A stretch of 64,000 bases of DNA from positions 310,001 through 374,000 of the forward strand of contig BLAL01000004.1 of assembly GCA_015698045.1 (NCBI GenBank), read 5' to 3'. The notes under the pieces were generated by a model, which saw nothing but the letters and a program-made list of their open reading frames with translations, was not told the DNA's origin and searched no databases. A program made the translations under genes and the position numbers. This DNA is from Rhizophagus clarus (lineage: Eukaryota; Glomeromycota; Glomeromycetes; Glomerales; Glomeraceae). The stretch's first letter is position 1; every line of letters begins with the position of its first letter. Shown here one piece after another: positions 33,240-45,989 of this stretch.

Positions 33240-34080
33240 TACAAATACTATACTTATTTTCTATATACTCTACGTAAATCGTTTGGTAAAAATTGAAAAA
33301 TACTAATTGGATTTTTAAATTATATACAACTCAATTATGATAATTGTTTAAAGATTTAAATCAACCTTTTTCGTTAAATTCTTTATTAATAGGATAATTT
33401 TCTCAAAGTAATCATAATTATGAAAATTTGTTTTCTTTTTCATGCTATTAGATCTAATCTCTATCCTCATACTTGAACTACAGGAATTTCCGATGTCATT
33501 TTAATAACTTTAATAACTTGATAATAAACCCGTCCCCCTGATATAACTTCAGCCGGAACGAATTATCCATAATCTTTAATAATTTATCCTCATGCATTAA
33601 TCTATTTATAAGAAACATTTATCTTATGATCATTATTAAAAAATAAATTGGTTTACTTTATCCAATCGTAAGTGTTGCAACTATTTGCAACTTATGTGTC
33701 AAAATATTACATTATTTGCAGCACCCGTATTAGCCTAATAGGTTGCAGCCTAAGTTGTAATCCTTTACGGCCTGCGACCTTAATTCAATCTTCTTTTGAT
33801 TTAAATTCAAGATGTCTTTTTTATACCCCTGTCATGAATTTCAGTTCTTTCATTTTAAACGTTCTCTTATTGGCCTTCTTAATTCCACAAAAACCTGTAT
33901 TATTATATCCATAATTATTTAGTTTATATTTATTATTCATCGCATTATCACTTATTTCTTTTGAAAACACTAACATATTATCAATGACAACAAGCTCTTT
34001 ACGGATATCTGAAAGACAATCACCTAGATTTAATTTTTTAAAATAGAATTTTTTTCATCTATAATTTTAATAATCATTTT
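33240..34080 (-). pseudogene. Fragment of a MACPF-like gene, subfamily II
   Basis: On the minus strand this stretch parallels the first half of the intact gene at 35316-37250 in the same order. Matching DNA includes AATTGAAAAATACTAATTGG (33290) against the NPISIFQLL block, the region around 33545 against the YGxFIPT...GGR block, and CAATCTTCTTTTGATT (33786) against the block near residue 130. Large pieces are missing, including the C-terminal half, and there are many stops. An insertion of about 115 bases (33669-33783) starts TAAGTGTTGCAAC and is flanked by ATCCAATC and ATTCAATC, so it may be a MITE with an imperfect 8-base duplication. Confidence 0.75.
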
Positions 34081-35315
34081 GGAACGCTAATTTTTTTCAA
34101 AAAAAAAAATATTTTTAGTTTCCTTTTTTTATGTTTTTCCTCTTACGTGACCGAAATTAACCTATAAGGTAATTGAAATTTTTTTTAAAAAGATGTAATG
34201 TTTTCAAGCCCAACCTTTGATACTATATTTCTTTAGGATAACGTAGGTAAATACAATAAATTATTCTTTTAAAAAACAATAGTAACCAGTCGATAAATTT
34301 GATTAGATTTCATTAGGTCATATAAATAAAGATAAGTTAACTTTTCGATATCGCGATTTCATGATTTGCTGTACACAAAATCGCATGCATCATTATTTGT
34401 TTATTAATTTTTGACGTATGTCAATGTTTAGAATATGTACAACAGATATGTCAATGTTAAAATATGTGTATTAGATATATCTAACGATGAATTTCTAATT
34501 TAGTAATTTAACATTGTAATTTTGCCATTTATATTTCGGATTAATTTCGGAGTTTTTAAACATTCGATATCAATGAGATTGATCCGATTATCTAAAGTGG
34601 CAACTAAAATTTTAGTAAATAAATTAGGAATTCGATTCTATTGTTCATAAAACTTTATCGTATGTAATTTTTTAATAACAATAACGTATGGCGTGCAGCA
34701 CAGGGCCTTAGTTGGAAATTTGGTAATTCCTAAAATAAAGCCCACATATAGCTCACAATCGTATGATTTACCATTTAAGGAAATCAAGATTTTCGTGTAA
34801 TCTAAACTTTGTTATACCTACATGCCTGCAATTCACATGATTAAAATATTTATCACAATAACGAGATTTATTAATTCAGTACTTTCGTGCTGAATAATTA
34901 TTAACTTATTACATAAAAACATAAATATTTTTGGTGTATAAATTATTTTATTATTTCCGCACAATAAAATTTGAGTGATTTATTTAAACCATGTTTTGCG
35001 TGTCGGTATAATCCAGAAATACTGTGTTTTATCACAAAAGTATGTTTATCACGATTAAAAAAGAAAATTCCATTCATTTTTATGATGTATGGTACAAATA
35101 TTATTGCCGTCTTCAAATGGTAAAATGTACGAATACAAGCGATCGTGGTAACTTTCATCACGTTTTAAACGTAAATTTGTATTAAAAATGGATATCGCCA
35201 TAAATTAAAATAATAATCGAGTCTTTATTGACAGAGTAAATAACCTTATGAAAAAAATATATATATATATATATATAAAAGAATTTGTATAATAGCTAAT
35301 GATATAATGTTTTTC
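34081..35315. other. No supported gene; TA microsatellite
   Basis: AT-rich. A 72-codon minus-strand frame at 34943-35161 is open and not purely low-complexity, but no domain was recognised. A (TA)n tract lies at about 35258-35277, in the 3' flank of the next minus-strand gene. Confidence 0.4.
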
Positions 35316-37250
35316 TTAATCAAATACTATACATTCAATATTATTTTCATTCCTAGATATTTTTACTTTTTTGTTCTTACAAACAAAACAAGTTCTCTTA
35401 CATTTACAATTGAGATATTTGATCTTAATTTGATTAATTTTTTGGCTCAAAAAGATTGGATTATAATTATTATTTTTTGATAAATATAAACTAACACATT
35501 TTGGATTTATATCACTAGTACCAAGTTCAATAAATGGATCTCTTAAGAATTTAAAATTAAAAGGAAGTGATGCATAAAAATTAGAATTTGGATGATCAGA
35601 AATAATAAGTGTGCAAAAAACAAATGGTGGTAATTTTTCATAACATTTCTTTTTTAAACAATATGAAAATATATCTACATTAAATTTGTTATCAGATCGA
35701 GTGTTACAAAAATTATGACCGATGATTACGGATTTATTTGAAGAATCCAAATTACTTAATACGGGAATTCCAAAGAAAGGAATACCGCTTGATATCATTG
35801 TATTAAGTTCTTGTTGTAATGGTATACTATGAAATTCACGAGAATTTTGTGGATTATAATCATGTTTTATTAATTCAACTCCAATAGAATCAGGAAGTAT
35901 AAAATTAAAATCCATATCATATCCAATAACCATTAACTTAATTTTCAATTTATATTTACGCTTCATAAAACTCTTTTGTATGCCATGAATTATAATGCTT
36001 GGTTTTGTATTTGGTTTTCTGAGAATTTGACAGTTAAAGAAAACTTTCTTGGAATTCGCATTAGTATCAATAACTGACGCAAATATATCACATTCTGCTT
36101 CTTCATTATGAATAACTTCTAAAATATTTTGTGGAATATTCTTTAATTCGAAATTTTTGTGCCTTCCTGATTCATTTAAATAATAATCACAATCCTCAAT
36201 ACTAGTATGAAGGATCCTCTTGCCAATGGATTTAAAGGCTTGACTACGTAAATCATCAATTAATAATTGAAAAATACTTATGGGATTTTTAAATTCGATG
36301 CATTCCCAACTTGTATAATCTTTTAAAGATTCAATCCAACCTTTTTCATCGAAATTTTCATTATCAGGGTGCTTTCCTCCAAGTAATCTTATGAAGTTAA
36401 AACAATAAAATTTCGATGCTTTTTCAAAATTATTAGTATTTTCAGAGACGTCATTAGAAATATCTGCAAGATTTGTTATTGACTTTTTAATATCATTAAA
36501 ATAAACCCTCCCCCCCAAAATAATTCCTGTTGGAATGAATTGACCATATTCCTTAGTAATTTTCTTAAATCTTTCTCCAGAATTTTCGGATTTCATAGCG
36601 TCAATCACATCATTTTTAAATTCATCAGTTAATCTTAAATTTTTTAAATGTTTTCTGTTGAATTTTAATGATACCTTTCCAATTTCTGTATATTGATAAG
36701 CTGACATAATTTCATTATTAAAGCTTTTATCCCGTAAACTTGCAACCGATAATCCGAACTTCACAAAATTCGTGATGTTAGTTCCATTTTCAACATCTGT
36801 AAATAAATTTGTTTTCTTCATCCAATCTTCTTTTGATTCAAATTCAAGCCGTCCCTTTTTATAACTATTAATTTCTTTTAATTCACAATTATTTATTATA
36901 TACGCTCGTTTTTCTGCTATCTTAATTCCATCAAAACTCATGGTTCGTCCATAATCTAACTTGTATTGATTACTTAAAATTTTCCAATAATTCCGTTTTA
37001 AATATAAAATGTTTTGACCATCCTTAATTGTTACAACATCTTTTAAACGAAATTCTACTTCATCTTCTCGTTCTATTTCACCGAATTCATCGTTTTCCTC
37101 CTTTAAATATAATAACATATCATTAATAACATTACTTTCGAGTTCTTTACGGATATCGGATAAAAGATCATCCGAATTTAATCTTTTTATAATGGATTTC
37201 TGTACCGATAGGTTATCTATAATTTTGATAAATGTTGTAATTTTTTTCAT
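35316..37250 (-). CDS. MACPF-like protein, subfamily II
   Basis: 644 residues, intronless, start MKKITTFIKIIDNLSVQKSI; an A run lies directly before the ATG. The N-terminal 90 residues look like a beta-grasp domain (LLSDIRKELESN...MLLYLKEEN...EFRLKDVV...ILYLKR). YKLDYGRTMSFDGIKIAEKR is the family motif near residue 100. The MACPF-like signature YGQFIPTGIILGGRVYF is at about 233-249, followed by GWIESLKDYTSWECIEF and NPISIFQLLIDDLRSQ. The C-terminal half holds FMKRKYKLKIKLMVIGYDMD, IPFFGIPVLSNLD and VIGHNFCNTRSDNKFNVDIF. It ends with CKCKRTCFVCKNKK, a CxC...CxxC motif. The closest relative here is 47751-49682. It is divergent to the pseudokinase fusion gene, about 600 bases away, so joint regulation is possible. 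Pore formation is an inference. Confidence 0.75.
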   Translation of the reverse strand: MKKITTFIKIIDNLSVQKSIIKRLNSDDLLSDIRKELESNVINDMLLYLKEENDEFGEIEREDEVEFRLKDVVTIKDGQNILYLKRNYWKILSNQYKLDYGRTMSFDGIKIAEKRAYIINNCELKEINSYKKGRLEFESKEDWMKKTNLFTDVENGTNITNFVKFGLSVASLRDKSFNNEIMSAYQYTEIGKVSLKFNRKHLKNLRLTDEFKNDVIDAMKSENSGERFKKITKEYGQFIPTGIILGGRVYFNDIKKSITNLADISNDVSENTNNFEKASKFYCFNFIRLLGGKHPDNENFDEKGWIESLKDYTSWECIEFKNPISIFQLLIDDLRSQAFKSIGKRILHTSIEDCDYYLNESGRHKNFELKNIPQNILEVIHNEEAECDIFASVIDTNANSKKVFFNCQILRKPNTKPSIIIHGIQKSFMKRKYKLKIKLMVIGYDMDFNFILPDSIGVELIKHDYNPQNSREFHSIPLQQELNTMISSGIPFFGIPVLSNLDSSNKSVIIGHNFCNTRSDNKFNVDIFSYCLKKKCYEKLPPFVFCTLIISDHPNSNFYASLPFNFKFLRDPFIELGTSDINPKCVSLYLSKNNNYNPIFLSQKINQIKIKYLNCKCKRTCFVCKNKKVKISRNENNIECIVFD

Positions 37251-37852
37251 TTTTTTTTTTTTTTTTGATTTAAAAAAAAAAAAGAGTAAATTAAAAGGGA
37301 TGGTTGTTTACCATGATACAATTTTACTTATTTATATAAGAAGAAAGGCATCGGTAACACAATCATGTACGATATCTTGTTTTTTTGATAAATGTAAGAA
37401 AACATTTTGTAACAACGCCTTTATCTTTTTATTTCTTTTTTAACATAAAGCATTATAAATTATAAAATTTCCTATCTAAGTTAGCTTACCAACTACTATT
37501 AAATATGTCTTATTAAGGACTGATCCTAAAATAGAAAAAAATTATAATAACCTTATTATCATCCGATTACTTTTTCATCTATGTGAAAAAAGCATATCTG
37601 GTTGCGTAATTATGACGATAATCTAGGGAAAAAAAACCATGCTTAATCTTGTAATTGAATCATATGATAAACTTTTTTTCGGTTTCAATTTCTTCATTGA
37701 CAGTATTTTAATTATAAAACTTCCTATCTAAGTCTAATTTACGCATATGTTACACTATTAAGGGTGAGTACGATTAATTACTAATTTTTTTTTATAAAAA
37801 AAATGAACTAATACCCTCGGGCGCCGATCATATCGAAAACTTCTTGTCCATA
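37251..37852. promoter_or_regulatory. Divergent intergenic region between a MACPF-like gene and the pseudokinase fusion
   Basis: 602 bases separate the two start codons, which point away from each other. The related words AATTTCCTATCTAAG (37468) and AACTTCCTATCTAAG (37719) are a direct repeat about 250 bases apart, so the region contains a partial duplication. No standard promoter motif can be assigned. A shared promoter would couple expression of the two genes. Confidence 0.35.
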
Positions 37853-40800
37853 ATGAAATTTTTAAAAGAATGGTTTAACGAAAGAATAAACGAGAATATT
37901 GAATGTTTTGATATTAATGAATTTAACAACTTAAAAAATATTAGTGAAAGTGTTCATATAAAAAAAGCTAGTTGGAAAAATCGAAATATTACTGTCGTAT
38001 TAAAAATTTGGAAGAATCCAAAAATTATTGAAAATGATTTTAAAGAACTTATTGCCAAGGTATGAACATTATTATTTAATCATTAATTATTATTAAAAAA
38101 ATATTTATTATATCGTTGTAATGCAGTTGAAAGTTTTACGCGAAGTTAATCATTCAAACATCAATCGTTTTCTCGGTTTAACGAGAGGTCTGTATTAATG
38201 AGCGTGTTATAAAATTTTGTGATGTTTTATATTGCCTAATCGTTACTTACTTAATTATGTTTAATAATAGACTCGAATAACAATTATTTCTCAATGATGG
38301 AATATGCCAATGAAGGGAATTTAAGAGATTATTTAAATACCAAATTTAGTAAGTTACAATGGGATGATAAAATGCGAATGGCACTTGATATTACTCGTGG
38401 ATTAATGTGTTTACATTCTGAAAATATAATTCACGGAAATTTGGTAAGTAAAATTTTTGATTCTTAATTCAGTTTTGGTTTATCTATTGCGTTAATTAAT
38501 ATCTATTATTATTTAATCATTAAGCATGCGTGTAATGTCTTGGTTAATAACGGTTCAATGATGATAACGGACTTGAGATTACTCAAACAAGTTGAAGATA
38601 TTACATCTGAATATACAGTTTATGTTGACCCACAGTACCTTCGCAATCCAAGTTATGAACGAGATATGAAATCCGATATTTATAGCTTTGGAATTCTTTT
38701 ATGGGAATTGTCAAGTGGACGTCCTCCTTTTTTTGACTATATACAAAGGGCATTTGGTTTAATTCGAATAGAGAATAAGCTTTTAAATGGAGAAAGGGAA
38801 AAACCGGTTACAGATACACCTTTGGAATATTTACAACTTTATCAAAAGTGTTGGCATGATGATCCAAATCTAAGACCTGAAATTAATGAAGCTTATAAAA
38901 TTCTATCTGAATTGAAATCACAATTAAATTCTAATAAGCAATATCAAGTAACGGACGGTAAAAACTTATCTTCTAATAAATTCATAGATAAAGAAGTGTC
39001 AGACCGATCATCATTTCCGTATGCAGCGAAAGTTACTCCAGAAATATCTAAAAGTTCACCGCAACAAATCACTAGACAATTAAAGTTGAATCATGGGATA
39101 GTTTTAAACGGGTACGATATAATTCCGAGTATACAAGAGGTTGTTGCCGAAGATGGAGAATTAACAGTGAATTTAATTGAAGGATCACCTTTAGTATATA
39201 CTTCTATTAATTCTGATGATAAGGAATTAAAAATAGACACGTGCATTAATTTTCCAGTTGCTGAAATCGTTTACAATGGCAATTTGATGGAATCCTTTTT
39301 AGGGCATACAAATGGTGAAAAGAAATTACGTGAATTGTGTGGTGATTTTCTTGCAAGAAGATTCATAGTCGGTGGTCAATTATTTATTGAAGATTTTAAT
39401 TCAGCTACTACAACGCAAGCTGATATCTTAAAGAATTATTTATTCTGTGTAGATAATTCAGTTAAATATTCTACAGAAATTCAAATCAGCAATTTATTCA
39501 CCTTGAATCTTTTACCAAAATTAGTAACATTGGACGGGAAAAAGATAAATACTCACGAAAAATTAATTAATTGGATGAATGATTTATATCAAAATAAAAT
39601 AGTTAACGTAATTTCTTACGGTGATCTCATTCCTATTTCTCGATTAAGGGACGGTACATTATTGATGGATGGAAACTTTGAAGCTTCCGGAGAAAAACAG
39701 CCTGGAGTCGATAATTTTGAGATGATGTTAGATTTTGATGATTGGGCTGGAGATGCAGTGGATAGTAATTTAATGGTATGGGCCCAAGATTTTAATCTTT
39801 TTCGAGGATTAGTAGTTAAAGGCGATGAAATAGAAACTAGCGAGAAAATTGCCATTGACATTATCAAAATTCCTAGAATTAATTTACGTGATGAATCTCA
39901 TTTGAAAATGATCAGACCGTCGACAACATTAGAAAATAATTTGATTGCCAATAATATTTTTTCAATTCAAAATTTAAATCCTTTTCCATTTGTTAGAAAT
40001 AATGTTCAAGCTTATGAAGGTTACGATCATGTTCTGCTCAAGCATGAACAATATGAAATCTCATTAAATGAGAATAATATGGTAAGACCCACACAAGAAT
40101 TTGAACAAGTTATAGAAGAAGCACTTAATAGTATGAGACCCGTAAAGTCTTTACAAGATATATTTAACGAATACGGTCATTTATTTTCGCAAAGAATTAT
40201 TTTAGGAGGATTTCTTAAAGATATCTTACCAAATTTCCCTTCATCTGATACGTTCGATGATATTAATAATATTGACGAAATATTTAATCAATTAGATCAG
40301 TTAAATATTTCATCCCTTATAACAAAAAAAGGAAGGACCGTTGAAAAAAAAGATATACATAAATGGATTCAAAACCGTTTAGAAGCTGTTGAATTCGACA
40401 ATATCATTCCTCTTTATAAAATACTTAAAGCAGAACAACAAAGAAAAATAGATTATTTATTACAGAATAATTATAAGATATTATTGACAGGAATTACTAA
40501 TTTATCCGACTTAGATAATAAAAACTCTGAAAATTACAAACGCATAAATTTTGATTTATCAATGGAAAGTGAAGATTATGAAGTATTTGGATTAATCATT
40601 TCAGAAAATAATACAAAATTTGAAGAAATTTATGTTAATTTTGGATTATATGATTTTAATGGATTTTATGCGATAATAAAAAAAGGAAGAAGAAATATTG
40701 ATGTAACAAAATATTATATTTTATGGATAATTATTGGAAACCCATTAAAATTATCAATATTTAGTCCAAAGAATCGAGATTTTCAAGTTAATTATTTAAA

Positions 40801-41188
40801 GAGATCAGTTACATTACGATCTAATAAATCAAATTATCTTATTGAAACTACTTTTCCTTTACATGAAGGATATACCGGTTTTGTACATGCAAATCATTCA
40901 TCAATTAATTATGAATCTAATAATATTATTAAGATAATTGAATGGAAAAAAAAGTCTATTGAAATTCAAATTGAAACAACTTATAAATTTGAATTGGAAA
41001 CAAATAGTGAAAATTCTTCTGATAGTGATAATGATCCTATAATAAATCTTGAAATAGATTTATACATATGTATTATATCTACAAATTATGAAAATTTAAA
41101 GATTGATAATGTTAACGGAAAGGAATATCCTTTAAATTCAATCGGTTATGCTTTAAATAGGGAAAATTTCAGTGAAAGTAAGTTTTAG
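37853..41188 (+). CDS. Pseudokinase fused to two MACPF-like modules
   Basis: Exons 37853-38059, 38127-38187, 38271-38443 and 38525-41188 join in frame to 1034 residues; all introns are GT-AG. Residues about 20-285 follow a TKL kinase. The beta-3 lysine is kept (VVLKIW, K51), but the glycine loop is gone, HRD is HGN (144-146), DFG is DLR (163-165) and the APE site reads VDPQ. The C-lobe is normal (KSDIYSFGILLWELSSGRPP, LYQKCWHDDPNLRPEI). Catalysis is therefore unlikely. After a linker come two diverged modules. The first has FLARRFIVGGQLF (about 422) and then INWMNDLYQNKIVNVISYGD with LIPISRL. The second has FNEYGHLFSQRIILGGFLKD (about 694) and then IIPLYKIL. Both follow the block order of the single MACPF-like genes nearby. 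The C-terminal region is beta-rich. Kinase fusions of this kind are expanded in Rhizophagus-type fungi. Function unknown. Confidence 0.8.
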
Positions 41189-44100
41189 TTGGTAATAATT
41201 CTATTACAAATGTTTGATAGCGTAAATTTAAACAAATTTTTTTTTTTTACCATCCAATTTTGTATTGATAAAATATTAGCAGGAACGGAAAGGCAACAAT
41301 TCGATCGTGTAACCAATGAAAATGCTGATTAAATTTTTAAGTAACATGATAATGTTGACTCGGATATTTCTGATCATCTAGGTTATGTTTGAAATATTAA
41401 CAATAAATTTTTACTAATTAATTTAAATGTATTACAATTGCCAACTTTCAGTTTCAGTTTTAAAACTTTAGTTTTGTATTTAAATAATAAATATATATGT
41501 AAAGTGAACGAAAGGTCATGAGTAATCAAATTAATTTGTTAACCGAAAAGTATCCGAAATGGAAGGGACGAAATCTAACGATGTTGAAAGGAATAAACCA
41601 AGTTTCATACGTGTAGTTGACAGTACGTTTAACCCATTCGAAAATTCCATTTTTTAAAAGCGTCACTGCTGAACACACACCATATTAAATTTACCTCTCA
41701 ATAAATTAATTTCTAACTTTTTCATTTTGAATCGCATTCATTGTACGCTGGTTGGTTATGTGATGATGATGAAAAAAAAAAGTTCTGATATATACAGATC
41801 CCTATTTAAAAAGCCGTTTGGTGAACAACAAGAAAAAAAAATCAATTTATTTAAAAAAAAAAATATAGCAGATGACAGATAATTATAAAAAATGAAACTT
41901 ACGTATATGATGATTAATTTAACGAGACATTTTCATATCAATATCCTTCTTCAATCTAATGTCAAAGATACTTTTTATTTTCGCGTTTACTTTATTTATA
42001 TTATAATATTTTTTTTTTTTTTTTTTTTCTTTCATTAGTTATCACAAACTTGTAGTCATTGTTTTTTATTATAATTTGTAAAATTTAAATACACTGAAAA
42101 ATTTTGAATTTTCCTACTTTTATTTCATACAATGAAAGCTGAAGATAAATATCAAGAAGTATTTGTAAAAACATTATTTGTAATACAGTAATTTAAGAAA
42201 AGTTTTTTTGAAAAAACACGGTTAACGCATTTGAGGTGATACAATATTACAATGCAGCAGCGCTGTGTGGTAGATTGACCAATTGACGCACCAACTAATT
42301 TAGTTGATATTCTATATATAGTAAAAATAAAATACCTATTATTAAATTATTATACCTGTTTAGGATAACGAACGTCACGTCTCACATGTTTTTGGATTAC
42401 TATTTAAATAGATATTTTTCGTTCCATGAATCCCATTTCCTAGTATCATCATAAAAGTTTTAAACATCAATAATTGTCTTCGGTTACTTGTAACGGTAAT
42501 TACTATTAAATCTATCATAATTTTGATTTTGACCAATAATGTAAAAATATAAAGATGTTTTGATAATTTTAAATGGAAATGCATTGAGTAATATTCGTGA
42601 ATGTGCTTGTCACATTCCAAAAGGTAAATTAAAATTTAGTTTATTTATTAACACCTGGTTTATATTGATTATTAGCTAACTATTTTGACATAATGTGTAT
42701 AAACATGTTGTGGCTAATAATCAAACAAGTAGTAGTAGAAGTTGCATCATTATCTGATAACATGATACAAGGACAACTTTCAAGTGTTGTCGTGGAAGTC
42801 GAAATGAAAAATATCGCAGAAACACTTAAAAAGGTTTGTTTGCAGTTCCACTTCAGCTATTTCTTTTTCTAAATTCAACGAACTTAAAAAAGTTCTAATA
42901 GTTTCTTCATTATAATTAGTAGCGGTGGTGATAACACAATAAGCATTTAGACATTTAATTTGGATCATGGAATTTACGTATATAAAAGGGAAACTTTATC
43001 ATATACATGTACGTATATTAATTCTGATTTTGATGTCTTACCTACTCTGAACCAAATAGAACTTATTATCCCGTGTATATATTTCAGAAATCGTGAGAGA
43101 CGTTAGATGGGGAAGGGTAGGTATTCATGGAAATAGCATAACTTGAAGGAAAGGGGTCGTTACTTTAAAATGTAAGAAATGAAATACGACTGGCTATTAA
43201 GAATATTAAAACGATAATGCTTTATATTGTGGATTATTGTGTTGAGGAAATCGGAAGTAATTCTGTAATATCAAGAAAATTTGGTAAGAATTCAATTGCA
43301 GCCACAAAATTAAATACAGTTGATTATTAAACCAAATTATTTTTTTTTTTATATATTTGTAGCGATACTCTTGATTATCCCATTTAATATTTGTTGCGGG
43401 TTGTGAGAAGGATTATGAGAAAGTTACAAGCAGGTAGAAATGCTTAAAACTATTTATCTATTGGGTCTATTTAGTAATGTTTCATTCACGAAAAAAAACT
43501 TGATTTCGAGTATTCTGATTTTTGGACAACTAATTAATTATTCGTGAAATAGATGGAAATAATATCTAGATAATCCAGACTCTTACGGAAAATATGGTAT
43601 TGTAATTTCAATTAAACTACGTTTATACGACGTCTTTATTATAAGGTTACAACTCGGAGATATCCTCATGATAACATTATTTATTTTTAGGCATTTTGGA
43701 CTGTAGCATTGACATAATTACCTGGATAGCTAGTTAAATTATAATTTTGTTATTTGCAATGAAAAATCACGTATATTTTTTTATATTGGAACTTCAGAAG
43801 GCCAGGTAGGCTCATTCAGATTTGTTGAATAAGTCAGTCACTATTGAAAAGCGGTTGCGGTTTTCTGATGAATAGGTGCTATGATGCTGGAATAGAACCA
43901 GCGACATAGGAACTTGCAAAATATGTTCGATTTTTTTTAGCTAAATTAAACTTTTTATTATATAGGTGTGCAAAATATGTAGTTCTCGAACTACCAACAC
44001 AGCTTCAACTACTAGCAAACTCTTTCATAACAATAGACCGAAAGATTTTTTGTTAGGTACGATATTGACAACACAATCAACAACTAGATATTCATGAGCA

Positions 44101-45323
44101 GGGATGTAAATAGTAAATTCCCAAGGTAAATTACTGCGAATTACAATCAAATTTTATGATTTGGTGTTAGGACTTTATTAACTTCATTAAACAAATATTT
44201 GTTATAGGTGCTAGTAATTATTTTAGATTACATTTTGCAAACGATAAAGTTACCAACGATAATTTACCAGTAATTTACCAATAAATTTTATAATGTGAAT
44301 GGGGTCCCAGTATTACGTCACCTTGGATCTCCTCATAAATAAAAGGATAACACTTAATACAAGTGTGGTATAAAGCTGCTTTGAAATTATTTATTACTCA
44401 TCAGGTAAGATATGGCGAAACTACGACGCTTTTCATTCGTTCATATTTCTATTGTAGTAACTGGAAAAAAAGAGAATCAGAAATTTATTAGACCTTTGGA
44501 CGATTATTATTTACTAAAAAGATGGTTTATAATTTCTTAACATTTTACGCGTAGGTTGGATAAAATAATGAAATTGCGATACAAGTGCCTCCCGCTATGA
44601 CACCGAGAAATTATAGAAGATTTGTAGCTAGTTAATATGATTTCATTTCTTTTTTTGAGATATGCGAACTCAATTTATTAAATTTGTAATTTTGGAAAAA
44701 TACAAGATACGCTGTTTTTACTCCTTCAGTATAGGAGGACTGTAGGGATTGAAAGAATAATCTAAAGGCATCATCTTTCCGATAAAACGCAGAAATATTG
44801 AAAATTTGGATGAAATAGAAACACTATGTGCGTTTAGATTATAAACGCGAGTAGAATAAGCTCTAATGTCAATTTAACCGGTTCGAATACCATAAACCAG
44901 GGGTCAACCGCTATAATAAAAGGTCGCATTTAGGTACATTTCTGTAACAAGAACTTTCTATGCCAATAAAGTATTATTTTGACATGTATCAATGTGTGGT
45001 GTATTTATTATTAAATTTTCTTCTTAAATAACAAATTAATTGTTTAAAATAGTTAAATATTCAGATTATTTTCAATTCTAATCAAAGATGTGAGATGTGG
45101 ATGCTATTTGCCAATCCTTATTTTAGATATTATGGAACTTGCTGATTGTTTACATGGAGATGAGATGTAGTAAATATTATTTCAACAGACATATATGATA
45201 GGATATCTTCTTCTGAAAAGCTCGCCTCGCCATATATTCTATCTAAATTAATAAAATTGATTTTATCCTTGATATAATTAACAATGATTAATTTATAAGT
45301 GGCAAATAAATACGTTGCTTACA
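41189..45323. other. Long stretch without a recognisable gene
   Basis: 4.1 kb of AT-rich DNA. Two short minus-strand frames (42375-42620 and 42780-42968) look somewhat protein-like but match no family known to me and are probably relics. Homopolymer tracts lie near 42010-42030. A spot at about 43885-43915 resembles a tRNA T-arm but lacks the rest. It separates the left and right halves of the MACPF-like cluster. Confidence 0.5.
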
Positions 45324-45989
45324 TACACCCGCCTGCCAAAAGTATCCAGACAGATGACTTTTTTTTGAAGGCATAACTACATCAATTCATCGTCCAGTAA
45401 CCATAGAAAGATGATCAAAAACTTGCCAGGACCATCGTGATAAGACGCATCTAATGTAATTCTAGCTATATAGAAGCAATCATCAAATTATAAAATGCTG
45501 ATAACTTTTATCCATTGGACTAGAGACATGAAAATACCACTACTTGATACGTCTGGTCTTAATGATGCCAATAGTCCCTAGTTAATCTTTCTATGCTTAA
45601 TAGACGATAATTTTTCCACATACAAAATTGAAAAAAATATTAAATTTTTAAAATCAATTTTAACATGCAAGAATCAAAACATTACATCGCCTATTGAACG
45701 TAGAAAGATGTACTAAGGCTTGTTGGAATCATCATGATGAGACACATTGAATGGCGATATTTTCATATCCTTAAGAAAAATTAACATTTATGATTTAAGA
45801 ATTTTTATGATTGCTTCTTATATATTAAAGCTAGATACAGTACATGATTTACAACCATTAGATGCATCTCGTCATGATAATTCTGACAAGTTTTTGATTA
45901 TCTTTCCACAGTTAGTTAGTGGACGACGAATTAATGCGATTAACCTCCAAAAAAAAAGTTTGCTTGGATATTTTTGGCAAGTGGATGTA
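45324..45989. mobile_element. Tc1/mariner-type MITE with long internal inverted repeats
   Basis: About 666 bases. Ends are TACACCCGCCTGCCAAAAGT (left) and TACATCCACTTGCCAAAAAT (read from the right), with TA at the tips. This is close to known Tc1-like ends (TGCCAAAAGTATCC). Just inside, a block of about 80 bases containing CATAGAAAGATGATCAAAAA (from about 45402) returns inverted at about 45858-45925, and further diverged copies lie between. The element is therefore largely palindromic. The 113-codon frame inside it is not a gene. Confidence 0.8.

Noticed and set aside
34943-35161. 72-codon minus-strand frame
   Set aside because: Open and not low-complexity, but no domain or paralogue was seen; too little support.
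37853-38443. An active protein kinase
   Set aside because: HRD, DFG, APE and the glycine loop are all altered although the C-lobe is conserved; called a pseudokinase instead.
43870-43920. tRNA-like T-arm (GCTGG, seven-base loop, CCAGC) on the minus strand
   Set aside because: No matching 5' acceptor strand, D-arm or anticodon arm could be found.
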